NCBI GenBank assembly: GCA_041581135.1
Contig: JBFGCM010000005.1
Location: 11,916 to 75,915, forward strand
Direction: 5' to 3'
Origin: JBFGCM01 sp041581135
GTDB taxonomy: Bacteria; Actinomycetota; Acidimicrobiia; Spongiisociales; UBA5794
Length of the DNA: 64,000 nucleotides
Each line of letters opens with the position of its first letter. The first letter of the stretch is position 1. A model generated the notes under the pieces. The model had not been told where the DNA came from. It made no database searches and saw nothing but the letters and a program-made list of their open reading frames with translations. Shown in pieces: positions 51,025-59,621 of the stretch. A program made the translations under genes and the position numbers.

Positions 51025-51519
51025 CGCCACGATACGAATCGAACCCTTGGTGGCCGTATCCAGCACCAGGTGGACGCCGGCGGCCACCGATGCCGCTGCC
51101 AGATGCACCATGTCCACGGAGGGCAACAGCGATTCAGGCCGGTCGGTGACCTCGGCTCCGCTGGCATCGAGGGCAGCCTCGGCCCGTTCCAGCCGGAGCA
51201 ACGTCCCGTCGGCGAACTCGAGGAAGGTGCTGCGATCGAGCGCCGGACACACTTCGGTGCGGGCCTTCACGAGGGGAACTCGGCGACGCGCCAGGCTGCG
51301 CAGTCGGGTGAGGCTGGCACGCGTGGCGCCAGGGTCGTTGTACCCGCGATACAGCGACGCCGTCGACTCGAGCACGAGCTGCATGTCGGCGACATCCTCG
51401 GGGTCGAATCCATGGCGGGTTGCGAGGCCCTGGCGGGTGCCCTTCCACAGTTGTGTAGCGATCCAGAACCCCAGCGGGAAGCTGGCGGCGATGAGGATGG
51501 CTGCGATCGGAAAGGGCAT
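51001..51519 (-). CDS. Hypothetical membrane-anchored protein
   Basis: The 172-residue product begins with a single hydrophobic segment (MPFPIAAILIAASFPLGFWIA), probably a membrane anchor, followed by a helical cytoplasmic domain. The end (LAAASVAAGVHLVLDTATKGSI) is rich in small residues. I recognise no domain. The start ATG 51519 has only a weak ribosome site. Its 3' end overlaps the MFS gene tail to tail. Confidence 0.5.
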   Translation of the reverse strand: MPFPIAAILIAASFPLGFWIATQLWKGTRQGLATRHGFDPEDVADMQLVLESTASLYRGYNDPGATRASLTRLRSLARRRVPLVKARTEVCPALDRSTFLEFADGTLLRLERAEAALDASGAEVTDRPESLLPSVDMVHLAAASVAAGVHLVLDTATKGSIRIVASGAAVVA

Positions 51520-51607
51520 GAAGGTAGTAACGGCGAACGCCTGTTGCTGCTTTAGTCCCGGCCCGGCGCCGATTCGGAGCCCGGCGAGCGTGGTACCCGT
51601 GGGTCGG

Positions 51608-52252
51608 CTAGGGCGAGTCGAACCCCATCACGGCCACGCCGTAACGACGCTGCAGGGCAGCTCCGACCAGCTCCCGCCACTGGGTGACGGGAACACTGCG
51701 CCGGGCCGCCGCCCGGGTGAAGCGGTACCGCCTCGGTTCGGTGACGACGGCGTGAAACGCCGATTCGACTCCCAGCCACGAGGCAGCAGATGCCATGCGG
51801 CTGCTGCGGGGAGGCACCAGCGTCAGCGGTCCGACGATGGTGGCGCGCTGCGCCCGGTAGTGGTGGCGGTCGACCAACACCCGCCCCGAAAGCTGCACGA
51901 AGCCGGACACGAGTGGCTGACGGCGTGGGATGAGGTATCGGGGCGGCAGCCCGGGCTGTTCCCTGGTGGCATAGATCCCGCACGTGCACCAGGGTTCGGG
52001 GACGATGCGGTGGTGGCGGTCGATGGTCGCACCCAACCGGAGCTCCTGCGTCGCCGGCTCCTGCACCATGCATTTGGCGTCCAGGTGCGCTTCCCGCCAG
52101 GGGAATCCGAACAAACCGGTGAGCATGGGCCTGCCATCTCGGGCGCCGTCCGGGAGCACGAGCCACGTGCGCCACACCACGACAGGCTCACGCGACACGC
52201 CCCGCTTCGGGACGGCGTATCCCGGGTAGGTGAGGTTGACCGGGCGTGCCAT
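51608..52252 (-). CDS. Conserved-looking hypothetical protein with CTCGIYA motif
   Basis: The 214-residue product has an even, protein-like composition. Distinct features are WLVLPDGARDGRPMLTGLF, a cysteine group WCTCGIYATREQ with two cysteines two apart, and a C-terminal helix (TQWRELVGAALQRRYGV). C-x-C-G-I-Y-A elements recur in small actinobacterial proteins of unknown role. No signal peptide or membrane span. ATG 52252. I do not recognise a function. Confidence 0.5.
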   Translation of the reverse strand: MARPVNLTYPGYAVPKRGVSREPVVVWRTWLVLPDGARDGRPMLTGLFGFPWREAHLDAKCMVQEPATQELRLGATIDRHHRIVPEPWCTCGIYATREQPGLPPRYLIPRRQPLVSGFVQLSGRVLVDRHHYRAQRATIVGPLTLVPPRSSRMASAASWLGVESAFHAVVTEPRRYRFTRAAARRSVPVTQWRELVGAALQRRYGVAVMGFDSP

Positions 52253-52367
52253 CGTTCGAGCGTATCAGTCTGTGGTGATATCTGGGCTGTCTCGGCCCAC
52301 GTCGTCCCCACTTGGAAGCCACATCGTGTGACAATGGAGGCCATCAACCTCCGAGGAGCGTGCACCG

Positions 52368-52946
52368 ATGGCAGTCGATCTCGCCGGATTCATCACGTAC
52401 CTGAAGGAGCACGCCGTCGAGCACGCGTTCCATGTCCACGATGAGCGCCACTTCATCGAGACCTACTCGCTCCGTCAGTCGTGGGAGATCGACCTGCATC
52501 CCGAGGCGGCGTGCGATGGGCCGCTCGACCTCAACCTTGCCTTCGACGTAGAGCCGCGAGTGGTGTTGGGCCTCGAGGATCGCATCTACCAGACGGGCGA
52601 TCCGCTCCCCGAGGAGACGGGTGAGTTCCGGATTCCGTTGCTGTTCAACTGGGCGCTGCCGCCGCTGAAGTCATCTCCGGATCTCCTCGTGCTCGCCACC
52701 GACCTCGCCGGTATCGGTGGCCCGGACCTGCCCATCGAGGTGTCCGCCGTCGACGCCTTCGGGGCCGTGGCCGACGGAGCCGAGCACCGGTTGCTGGTCA
52801 CCGGCCGGGTCGAGGTGTCGCTGGTGGACGTGATGGCCGGCCGGGAGAAGATGTGTGACATCCTCGATCGGTGCCTCGATGTGAGCGAGTTCCTTCTCGG
52901 CCAGGCCGAGGACCGGTGGGGGACCATCGACACCTGGGAAAGTTAG
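52368..52946 (+). CDS. Hypothetical protein
   Basis: The 192-residue product is acidic and soluble, with a helical start (LAGFITYLKEHAVEHAFHVH), a beta-rich middle (PLDLNLAFDVEPRVVLGLED, EFRIPLLFNWALPPLKSSPD) and a helical end with a DILDRCLDVSEFLL segment. I recognise no family. ATG 52368 is preceded by GAGGAG at about ten bases. Its stop overlaps the stop of the convergent histidine kinase gene by four bases. Confidence 0.55.
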   Translation: MAVDLAGFITYLKEHAVEHAFHVHDERHFIETYSLRQSWEIDLHPEAACDGPLDLNLAFDVEPRVVLGLEDRIYQTGDPLPEETGEFRIPLLFNWALPPLKSSPDLLVLATDLAGIGGPDLPIEVSAVDAFGAVADGAEHRLLVTGRVEVSLVDVMAGREKMCDILDRCLDVSEFLLGQAEDRWGTIDTWES

Positions 52947-54226
52947 GTTCGCGAGCCGAATCGAACCGACACCACGGCGCCGGATCCAGTGCTTCGCACC
53001 TGCATGTCCCCGCCGGTGCGACGCGCCGTCTTCCGCACGATGTCCAGGCCCAAGCCGGTGGAACCGGCGCCGCTGGTCCCCCGTGCAACGACATCGAGTG
53101 ATGCGAAGCCCGGCCCGGCGTCCGAGACGGTGAGCGTGGGCCGGCCGTCTCGGTTGCTCACTCTCAGCTCGAATGCGGTTCCGGGTGGAGTGTGTTTGAA
53201 CACGTTGCCGACGAGGGTGTCGATCACCGCACCCGCCTCGCCCCCGGGTAGTGGCACCAGGTGCGCTCCATCGTCGATGCGCACTTCGAAGCCGCGTTCC
53301 TGCTCCTCGGCGAGGATTCGCCAGAACTCGGCGCGTTGGCGGGCAACGACGCCCAGGTCGGAGCTTTCGGCGGGCGCCTCTGCGCGACCGGCGCGAGCGT
53401 CGTTGATGAGGCGGTCGATGGCGCCTTCGAGCCGATCCACCTTGGGGAGGAGCTCGGCGGCGTCGTCTGCGTCCAAGGCCTCTACCTGGAGCCGGATGGC
53501 AGTCAGTGGCGTGCGGAGTCGATGGGACAGGTCGGCGACCGACTCTCGCTCCTCGGCGAGCAACCGACCGAGCCGGCCTGCCAGCTCATTCAAGGCGGTG
53601 CCGACCTCGCGCACCTCGGGCGGGCCGTCGGGCTGCACCCGTTGCTCGAGATCGCCGGTGCCGAGCGAATGCGCCGCCTCGGCCAGCCGGGTCACGGGCT
53701 TCACGAAGCTCCGGCCGAGCCGGTCGGTGACCACCACGCCCAGCACGACGGCGCCGAGGCCGAGAGCGCCGAGGATCAGCCATGCCGTCATGAGACCGCG
53801 CGTGAGTTCAGTCGAGTCGATCAGCACCGACACGAGGTAGACCCCGTCGGCGGCCACCAGCGGCACGAGCACCTCGGCGCCCTCCGCAACGTCCGCGGTG
53901 TACGCCGTGCCCCCGAGGGCCGCTTCGGCCGCCGTGCTCAGCTCCCGGTCGGCACCCACCACGAGGCCGTTGGGGAGATATACGGTGAGGCCGCCCGTCC
54001 CCGGAGCACCGGCGACGATCGCATCGAAGGCGGCCAGGTCGTCGGGTTCGACCCCACGCTCGAGCGCGCCGCTGATCCGGTCCGAGACCAGGCGAGCGCG
54101 ACGCTCGCCGGCGAGCAGGGCACGCGCCTCCGCCTGGCTGCGCGCCAGGAGCCCCAGCGGCACCACGAAGGCGATGACGATCAGAGTCGTCACCGCGAGG
54201 GATACGATTGCCAGCTGTCGCCTCAC
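52943..54226 (-). CDS. Sensor histidine kinase, MprB-like
   Basis: This 427-residue membrane kinase has two spans (about 7-27 and 165-190) around an extracytoplasmic sensor domain (LPNGLVVGADREL, LVPLVAADGVYLVSVL). A HAMP linker follows (FVKPVTRLAEAAHSLGTGDLEQRV), then a HisKA domain with the phosphoacceptor in DLSHRLRTPLTAIR, and a HATPase domain with VGNVFKHTPPGT, VSDAGPGF and GSTGLGLDIV. The start is GTG 54226, in a GTGA overlap with the response regulator stop, so the two are coupled. Position next to an HtrA-type protease resembles the MprAB-PepD envelope-stress locus of mycobacteria. The signal it detects is unknown. Confidence 0.9.
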   Translation of the reverse strand: MRRQLAIVSLAVTTLIVIAFVVPLGLLARSQAEARALLAGERRARLVSDRISGALERGVEPDDLAAFDAIVAGAPGTGGLTVYLPNGLVVGADRELSTAAEAALGGTAYTADVAEGAEVLVPLVAADGVYLVSVLIDSTELTRGLMTAWLILGALGLGAVVLGVVVTDRLGRSFVKPVTRLAEAAHSLGTGDLEQRVQPDGPPEVREVGTALNELAGRLGRLLAEERESVADLSHRLRTPLTAIRLQVEALDADDAAELLPKVDRLEGAIDRLINDARAGRAEAPAESSDLGVVARQRAEFWRILAEEQERGFEVRIDDGAHLVPLPGGEAGAVIDTLVGNVFKHTPPGTAFELRVSNRDGRPTLTVSDAGPGFASLDVVARGTSGAGSTGLGLDIVRKTARRTGGDMQVRSTGSGAVVSVRFGSRT

Positions 54227-54912
54227 GGGGCGACGAGCTTGACGCCGACGCCGTGGACGGTGCGCAGGAACCGAGGCGACGCAGCCGATTCCCCGAGCTT
54301 CTTGCGGACCGCGGACAGGTGGACGTCCACTGTTCGGTCCGACCCGCCGTAGGGCTCCCGCCACACGGCGGCCATGAGTTGCCGCTTCCCGACGACCTCG
54401 CCTTCGTGTTCGGCGAGGTAGAGCAACAGATCGAACTCCTTCGGGCTCAGGTCGACGGCTTCGCCTTGAAGGCGCACCTCTCGGGTCTTCGGATCCACCA
54501 CCAGGTCGCCGATCTCCAGTGGCCCATCGTCGGGTTGGGTGGCACCGCCGCGCCGCAGGATGGCCCGGATACGAGCCTCGAGCTGACGGGCCGAGAACGG
54601 CTTGACGAGGTAGTCGTCGGCCCCGGCGTCGAACGTGCGCAGGATCTGCTCCTCGTCACCGCGGGCGGTGGCGACGATCACCGGAACGTCGCTGACCGAG
54701 CGGAGCATCTTCAGCATCTCGTCCCCGTCCAGATCGGGAAGCCCCAGGTCGAGGATGACGAGGTCGGGAGCCGACTTCACCGCCATCTCCAGACCGGCCA
54801 TGGCCGTGACGACGGACTCGACCTGATGGCCGTGATCCGCCAGGGTGGTAGCCACGAGCCGACGGATGTCGGCGTCGTCCTCGATCAGCAGAATGGACGC
54901 CACGGGCGCCAT
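54223..54912 (-). CDS. OmpR/PhoB-family response regulator
   Basis: This 229-residue protein has a receiver domain (VASILLIEDDADIRRLVATTL, phosphoacceptor Asp in LVILDLGLPDLDG, conserved Lys in DYLVKPFSARQLEAR) and an OmpR-type winged helix (LSPKEFDLLLYLAEHEGEVV, SDRTVDVHLSAVRKKLG, FLRTVHGVGVKLV). ATG 54912 is favoured because the receiver begins six residues later. It is followed directly by the kinase gene. It is the best candidate to bind the 18-mer at 55612 and 15957 and the inverted repeat in the divergent region. Confidence 0.92.
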   Translation of the reverse strand: MAPVASILLIEDDADIRRLVATTLADHGHQVESVVTAMAGLEMAVKSAPDLVILDLGLPDLDGDEMLKMLRSVSDVPVIVATARGDEEQILRTFDAGADDYLVKPFSARQLEARIRAILRRGGATQPDDGPLEIGDLVVDPKTREVRLQGEAVDLSPKEFDLLLYLAEHEGEVVGKRQLMAAVWREPYGGSDRTVDVHLSAVRKKLGESAASPRFLRTVHGVGVKLVAP

Positions 54913-54944
54913 TATGCAGCACGCTTCCGACGCGCCGATGCGAT

Positions 54945-54969
54945 TCAAGAGATCTTGACGTTCTCTTGA
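54945..54969. promoter_or_regulatory. Inverted repeat between response regulator and secreted-protein gene
   Basis: TCAAGAGA and TCTCTTGA are perfect 8-base arms around a 9-base spacer. The site lies in the 72-base divergent gap, 33 bases before the response regulator start and 16 before the secreted-protein start. It may be an autoregulatory operator of the two-component system. Confidence 0.45.
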
Positions 54970-54984
54970 GGGGTCCCTGTCACG

Positions 54985-55611
54985 ATGGCGGTCACGATGA
55001 ACGACATGAAGAGAGTGGTTGGTGGCTTTCTCGCCTGGGTGGCGCTGGCGGTTGGCATGTCCGGGGTGGCATGGCAGGCGGTGAGCTTGGCGGGGGCGCA
55101 GGTCAGCGAGACGCCGGATCAGCCCGTTGTGGCGGCGCCGCGAGCGGATCCGCCTCCGCCCGTCCCCGGCTCGTCCGCGGCGGATCCACCGGGTGGTTCG
55201 ACCATCACATCCCAAACGACGACGACGCTCCCTCTCGAGGATCCGACCGGCCCGTCAACCACGGTCACCACGTCGGATTCCCCCACCGCGACGTCCCCCA
55301 CGACGGCGACGACCACCTCCACCACGGCGGCCACGACCACCAGCAGCAGCACCAGCACCACCGCGACGGTCGCTGCCAGCGGGCAATGGGAGGTGTCCAC
55401 GTGGACGCTCGTCGGCGGCACCGTCACCATTCGAAGCCGTCCTGGTGAAGTGGAGCTCGTGTCGGCCGTGCCCAGCGCGGGGTTCTCCTCGACCGTCGAG
55501 GACGCCGGGCTCGATCGGGTGCGCGTGGATTTCGACTCGTCGGATCACGAGTCGGAGTTCGAGGCGAAGTGGGAAGGCGGGGTGCTGGACGTCACGCGTG
55601 AGGAGAGCTGA
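54985..55611 (+). CDS. Secreted protein with Thr/Ser-rich linker
   Basis: The 208-residue product starts with a signal-like hydrophobic segment (FLAWVALAVGMSGVAWQAVSLAG). A Pro-rich stretch and a long Thr/Ser-rich low-complexity linker follow (about 70-130, runs such as TTTSTTAATTTSSSTSTTAT). A C-terminal domain of about 75 residues is beta-like (WEVSTWTLVGGTVTIRSRPG, FDSSDHESEFEAKWEGGVLD). It resembles secreted, possibly surface-held proteins on the outer face of actinobacteria. ATG 54985 is chosen; ATG 55000 is also possible. Divergent from the response regulator, directly upstream of htrA. Confidence 0.65.
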   Translation: MAVTMNDMKRVVGGFLAWVALAVGMSGVAWQAVSLAGAQVSETPDQPVVAAPRADPPPPVPGSSAADPPGGSTITSQTTTTLPLEDPTGPSTTVTTSDSPTATSPTTATTTSTTAATTTSSSTSTTATVAASGQWEVSTWTLVGGTVTIRSRPGEVELVSAVPSAGFSSTVEDAGLDRVRVDFDSSDHESEFEAKWEGGVLDVTREES

Positions 55612-55629
55612 ATTCTCAGCTGATTCTCA
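55612..55629. promoter_or_regulatory. Shared 18-mer with TTCTCA direct repeat, copy 2
   Basis: Identical to 15957-15974: ATTCTCAGCTGATTCTCA. It begins just after the stop of the secreted-protein gene and lies 70 bases before the HtrA start codon. It is a likely binding site for the neighbouring OmpR-type regulator. Confidence 0.6.
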
Positions 55630-55698
55630 GGGTCGACTCAGTCGGCTCTTAGTGGGAAGCTCCAGACTGTGAGGACCGCACGGAGGAGACACCACCGC

Positions 55699-57045
55699 AT
55701 GTACGACCCGCCCCAGGATCTGACATCCTCGGAGCAGCCCACGACCGAACCACCGGCGGCCACGTGGCCGCTACCGCCAGTGGACGCTCCACGGACACCC
55801 CCTGCCGCCGAGCCTCGCCCTGCCTCTGCCTACCACCCGGCCGACGACACGCGCCCCCTCGAACGAGCGGACGCCGTCCCCGCCACTCGCCCCGTGGCCT
55901 GGGCGCAGCTCGTCATGGTGGCCTTCGTGTCCGCCGTGTTCGCCGGGTTGATCTCCCTCGCCCTCTTCCTCGCCCTGGACGAGGATCCGGCACCTCCCGC
56001 AGATGCGGCACCTGTGGTCCAGCCGACCGTGGCCCAGGGCGACGTGGATGCCGATCCGCCGGCCGACTCCGGGCAGGACGCCACATTGGGCGAGTCGCCG
56101 ACCACCGGCGCCTTGCCGTTGGCCGGTACCGATGTCATTGAAGCCGTCGAGGTGGGCAATGCGGTGATTCCATCCGTCGTCACCGTCCAGGTCGGCGGCG
56201 ATGGCGGCAACGGGTTCTTCGCGAGCGGTTCGGGTTCGGGAGTCGTCCTCGATGCCGAGGGCTACATCATCACCAACCACCACGTCATCGACGTCGCCGA
56301 TACCTTCCAGGTGATCCTGTCCGACAAGCGGGTCTATCCCGCAACGCTCATCGGGAGCGATCCGCTGACCGACCTCGCGGTGCTACGTATCGATGCACCT
56401 GATCTCGAGCCGATCGCACTTGGGGCGACCAACGATCTGTCGGTGGGAGATGTGGCCATCGCCGTCGGCAGCCCGCTCGGTCTGGAAGGCGGGCCTTCGT
56501 TGACGGTGGGTGTGGTCTCGGCGTTCGGGCGTCAGGTGCAGACGGGGCCTCAGGACATCCTCTACGGGATGTTGCAGACCGACGCCCCCATCACGCAGGG
56601 CTCCAGCGGTGGTGCCCTGGTCAATGCCGATGGTGAGCTCATCGACATCACCACGGCCGTCGGAGTGAGCTCCGTCGGCGTCGAGGGGATCGGTTTCGCC
56701 ACTCCCGTGGAGCTGGTTGAGCGGGTGACCACGGAGTTGATCGCCACCGGTTCCATCGATCACGCATTCCTGGGTATCACCGGGTTCACCGAGTTCGCCG
56801 ATTCGGGCGACGGTGGCAGTGTTCCTGCCGGGGTATCCATCCAGTCGGTCGAGTCGGGCTCAGCGGCCGACACGTCCGGCCTGGAGGCCGGTGACCTCAT
56901 CACCTCCATCGATGGTGAGCAGGTGGTCACGATGGACGACTTGATCGTGGCGCTACGTCACCGCATGGCGGGCAGCGAGGTGACGCTGCTGATAGACCGC
57001 GACGGTGTGCGGCAGTCAATTGCACTGGTGCTCGGCAGCCGCTGA
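55699..57045 (+). CDS. HtrA/DegP-like serine protease with PDZ domain
   Basis: This 448-residue protein has a Pro-rich cytoplasmic N-terminus, one membrane span (about 70-92, LVMVAFVSAVFAGLISLALFLAL), an acidic linker and an extracytoplasmic trypsin-like domain with the triad His195 (ITNHHVID), Asp225 (LTDLAVL) and Ser303 (QGSSGGALVN). A PDZ domain ends it (GVSIQSVESGSAADTSGLEAGDLI). It fits the PepD/HtrA family, which degrades or refolds misfolded envelope proteins. The ATG at 55699 follows GGAGGAG by ten bases. The neighbouring two-component system, the regulatory 18-mer and the secreted protein fit an envelope-stress locus. Its 3' end overlaps the DUF2332 gene by 30 bases. Confidence 0.9.
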   Translation: MYDPPQDLTSSEQPTTEPPAATWPLPPVDAPRTPPAAEPRPASAYHPADDTRPLERADAVPATRPVAWAQLVMVAFVSAVFAGLISLALFLALDEDPAPPADAAPVVQPTVAQGDVDADPPADSGQDATLGESPTTGALPLAGTDVIEAVEVGNAVIPSVVTVQVGGDGGNGFFASGSGSGVVLDAEGYIITNHHVIDVADTFQVILSDKRVYPATLIGSDPLTDLAVLRIDAPDLEPIALGATNDLSVGDVAIAVGSPLGLEGGPSLTVGVVSAFGRQVQTGPQDILYGMLQTDAPITQGSSGGALVNADGELIDITTAVGVSSVGVEGIGFATPVELVERVTTELIATGSIDHAFLGITGFTEFADSGDGGSVPAGVSIQSVESGSAADTSGLEAGDLITSIDGEQVVTMDDLIVALRHRMAGSEVTLLIDRDGVRQSIALVLGSR

Positions 57046-58116
57046 CTCTTCCTGCTCACCGGGGGCCCCGTGACGTGGCTCGGTATCGAGCCAGGTCACC
57101 CGCCTGCCATGGGGTTGAGTCAGTGCCAGCAGCTGCTCCTCGCCACCCGGCCACGTCGTACACCGCAGCTCCATGCGGGAGGCGCGCGGCTCCATCCGCA
57201 GCCATGCCAGAGGCGAGGAGGTGGATGCTTCGCTCCCCGCCTCAGAGATCGCCGCCCACGTGGAATGCTGGTCCTCGTCGGACATGTACTGCCACATGAC
57301 CGAGTGGAACACCACGGTGCACACGCCGGGCGGCAGCGGGGTGAGTTCATCACGGAGCCACACCGGCGCGCTCATGGCGGTGAGCGCCGGCGGTGTGCGC
57401 TGCGCGTTGGCGATGGCGGCGCGCACCAACTCGTAGCGGTCGGTCTGCTCCGGCCAGCTGAACGACAGCAACGCCAGGACGTCATCGGAATCCGTGACAT
57501 CGAGCGGAGCCACGTCACAGCCCATGCGAGAAGCCACGGTGACCTCGGTCCGCAGATTGGGTGAATGGCCGAGCCATTGGGAGCGGATGCGTACCGGGGA
57601 GGCAGGCGGTCCCCAGTACCCGGCGCCCAACTCGTAGTGATAGGTGTCGAACAACAGGTTCAATCCGGCGCTGGCGCCCAGCTCGAGGAGCCGAAGCGGC
57701 ATGCCAAAGGTCTTGGCCAGGTGAAGGAACCCTCCGAGGAGCACCGCCGAGCGCCGGGGTTCATTGGTCTGAGGAACCCCGTCGAGATCGAGCTCTTCCC
57801 AGTGTGTGGCGACGTAGTCGAAAAAGGCGTCGATGACGTCCGGGTACTCAGGTGAGCCGCCCACCGATGGATAGAACCGAGCCAGCTCCGGTGCGGTCCC
57901 AGAGATGACGCGGGCGTGCACAGCGCCGAGGAGGACGAGTGCCAGAGCGTCCCGGCCGGGCCGGCCATCGTATCGAGACACCAGGCGCCACACCGGTCCG
58001 CCGTCGAGGATGTCCTCCGCGGCGGCGACCAACAGCCGTTCGTACAGCTGAGATCCGAGGTCGCGGCACCAGCCGGCCTGTCGCTGGAAGGCCTCGGCAA
58101 TTGCCGACGGTTCCAT
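57016..58116 (-). CDS. DUF2332 family protein
   Basis: This 366-residue protein matches DUF2332, a family common in actinobacteria and alphaproteobacteria. Characteristic segments are AFQRQAGWCRDLGSQLYERLL, LVLLGAVHARVISGTAPELARFYPSVGG, LRLLELGASAGLNLLFDTYHY and FHSVMWQYMSDED. LLELGASAGLNL resembles a SAM-binding motif of methyltransferases, but the function of the family is not established. The C-terminal 10 codons lie opposite the end of the htrA gene. Confidence 0.87.
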   Translation of the reverse strand: MEPSAIAEAFQRQAGWCRDLGSQLYERLLVAAAEDILDGGPVWRLVSRYDGRPGRDALALVLLGAVHARVISGTAPELARFYPSVGGSPEYPDVIDAFFDYVATHWEELDLDGVPQTNEPRRSAVLLGGFLHLAKTFGMPLRLLELGASAGLNLLFDTYHYELGAGYWGPPASPVRIRSQWLGHSPNLRTEVTVASRMGCDVAPLDVTDSDDVLALLSFSWPEQTDRYELVRAAIANAQRTPPALTAMSAPVWLRDELTPLPPGVCTVVFHSVMWQYMSDEDQHSTWAAISEAGSEASTSSPLAWLRMEPRASRMELRCTTWPGGEEQLLALTQPHGRRVTWLDTEPRHGAPGEQEESAAAEHQCN

Positions 58117-58159
58117 CGCACAAGCGTACCGGGCGGTGGCCGGCGACGCCCGGGATGGG

Positions 58160-58285
58160 TCAGCGGAAGCGGCGCCTCTTGGACCGCCCCGACACGCGAC
58201 GGCCTCGGGCGATCCAACCGACGAGGAACCCGAACAGTGTGGACACGACGATCCAGATGGCGATCTGTGAAGCGACGAACAGCAT
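58160..58285 (-). CDS. 41-residue single-span membrane protein
   Basis: A small gene missed by length cut-offs. Minus-strand ATG 58285 directly follows the stop of the OmpA/BON gene (TAGATG) and has GGAGGAG just upstream, a very strong ribosome site. The product begins MLFVASQIAIWIVVSTLFGF, a single membrane helix, and ends with a strongly basic tail of Arg, Lys and Ser residues. In mycobacteria the ArfA gene, also a BON-OmpA protein, is followed by small membrane-protein genes, so it may be a functional counterpart of ArfB. Identity with that family is inferred from position and shape. Confidence 0.75.
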   Translation of the reverse strand: MLFVASQIAIWIVVSTLFGFLVGWIARGRRVSGRSKRRRFR

Positions 58286-59461
58286 CTACTCCTCCAGCGC
58301 CGTGAACTCGATGCGGCGGTTCCGTTGGCGGCCCTCGGCCGTCGTGTTGTCGGCGATGGGCCGCGATTCGCCGTAGCCGATCACGACGAACCGCTCCGGA
58401 TCCTCACCGGCAGCGACCAGGTAGGCGAGGACCGCCGTAGCGCGCCGCTCGCTCAACTCCAGGTTGGCCTCCTCACTGCCTTGGGAGTCGGCATGCCCGC
58501 CGATCTCCACCGGGACATCCGGGAACTGGGCGAGCGCCGCCAGGATCTCGTCGAGGAGGGCGGTGCCGACGGGCGTGATGATGTCGCTGTTGATCTGGAA
58601 CTCCACCACCTTGCCCTCGATGAGGTCGTCGAGGTTGGCCTGCAACTCCACGACCTGTTCCCGCGGGGGCGGCGGGGGTGCGTCAGGCAGGATGAGACCG
58701 GAGACGAAGGCGTACTGGTCGGCGAGGGCGTCCTCGAGCTGCGTCTCCAACTCGCGCTTGGCCTGCCGCGATCCGAGTTCGCCGCTGACCTGGGCGACGT
58801 TCCCCGCCGGGTTCACCAGCACCTGCCCCTCGCTCAGCGCCCCCGACACGATTTGGGCGAGCTCGATCGCTTTGGGAAGCCATTCGCTCTCCCCGACGAG
58901 CCGCTCTTGGCCCACCAGGCCGGCGTGGTCCACCGGCAGGTCGAACACGCTCTCGAGCGATGCGACGACCTGAGCCACGCTGTCGGGTGCGACGGTGCCC
59001 GTCACCGTGACCCCGGCAGCGGTCCAGGCGATGGTGAGCGGGTCGGGATCGACCTCCGACAGCGTCAGCTCGACCGGGTCGCGCACGGTCAGCTCCGTGG
59101 TGACGCTCCGCACACCGTTCACTGCGGCGACCAGTTCCGCGCTCCGCCCCACGTCCTCCGGACTGTCGACCGTGCCGTTCAGCGACAGGTCGGCCCCATC
59201 TGCCGATGCCGACACCGTGTTGATGCCGGCACCCTGCAGCGTCTCCTCGGCAGAGGCGACGAGGTGGCGCTCGATCTTCCGAGTGCCGAACCACACCGCT
59301 CCCAGCACGAGGAGGGCCAGGACGATGATCGTGGTGCCGTAGAAGGCAACGCCGGTGATCGGGTCCGGATCGTCGGGCTCGTCACGGAAGCTCGGCGGGG
59401 GCGCACCGGCCGTATCGCCAAGCCGGTCGGTGAGGCTGCTTCGACGTTTGAGTTTGGCCAT
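58286..59461 (-). CDS. BON and OmpA-domain membrane protein, ArfA-like
   Basis: The product has 391 residues. After a basic N-terminal end there is a single membrane span (about 38-58, TTIIVLALLVLGAVWFG). One or two BON-like alpha/beta domains follow (LNGTVDSPEDVGRSAELVAAVNGVRSVTTELTV, then PVDHAGLVGQERLV). The C-terminus is an OmpA-like peptidoglycan-binding domain (FQINSDIITPVGTALLDEIL, GGHADSQGSEEANLELSERRATAVLAYL, GYGESRPIADNTTAEGRQRNRRIEF). All key residues of the OmpA peptidoglycan-binding loop are present. The layout matches ArfA of mycobacteria. The start ATG 59461 has no obvious ribosome site. Confidence 0.88.
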   Translation of the reverse strand: MAKLKRRSSLTDRLGDTAGAPPPSFRDEPDDPDPITGVAFYGTTIIVLALLVLGAVWFGTRKIERHLVASAEETLQGAGINTVSASADGADLSLNGTVDSPEDVGRSAELVAAVNGVRSVTTELTVRDPVELTLSEVDPDPLTIAWTAAGVTVTGTVAPDSVAQVVASLESVFDLPVDHAGLVGQERLVGESEWLPKAIELAQIVSGALSEGQVLVNPAGNVAQVSGELGSRQAKRELETQLEDALADQYAFVSGLILPDAPPPPPREQVVELQANLDDLIEGKVVEFQINSDIITPVGTALLDEILAALAQFPDVPVEIGGHADSQGSEEANLELSERRATAVLAYLVAAGEDPERFVVIGYGESRPIADNTTAEGRQRNRRIEFTALEE

Positions 59462-59621
59462 GGGAAGGGAAGGTATCGGTTGCGGGTGCGGATCTCGCGG
59501 ACACGAGTTCGGCCGAGATGGTACCCGCGTTGGACGGTCATTCCGTCGAACGAGGATGGGCCGGCCCGAGAGACGGGACACTCGGCTCTACGATACGACA
59601 CTCACGGAGGTCAGAGCTCTC

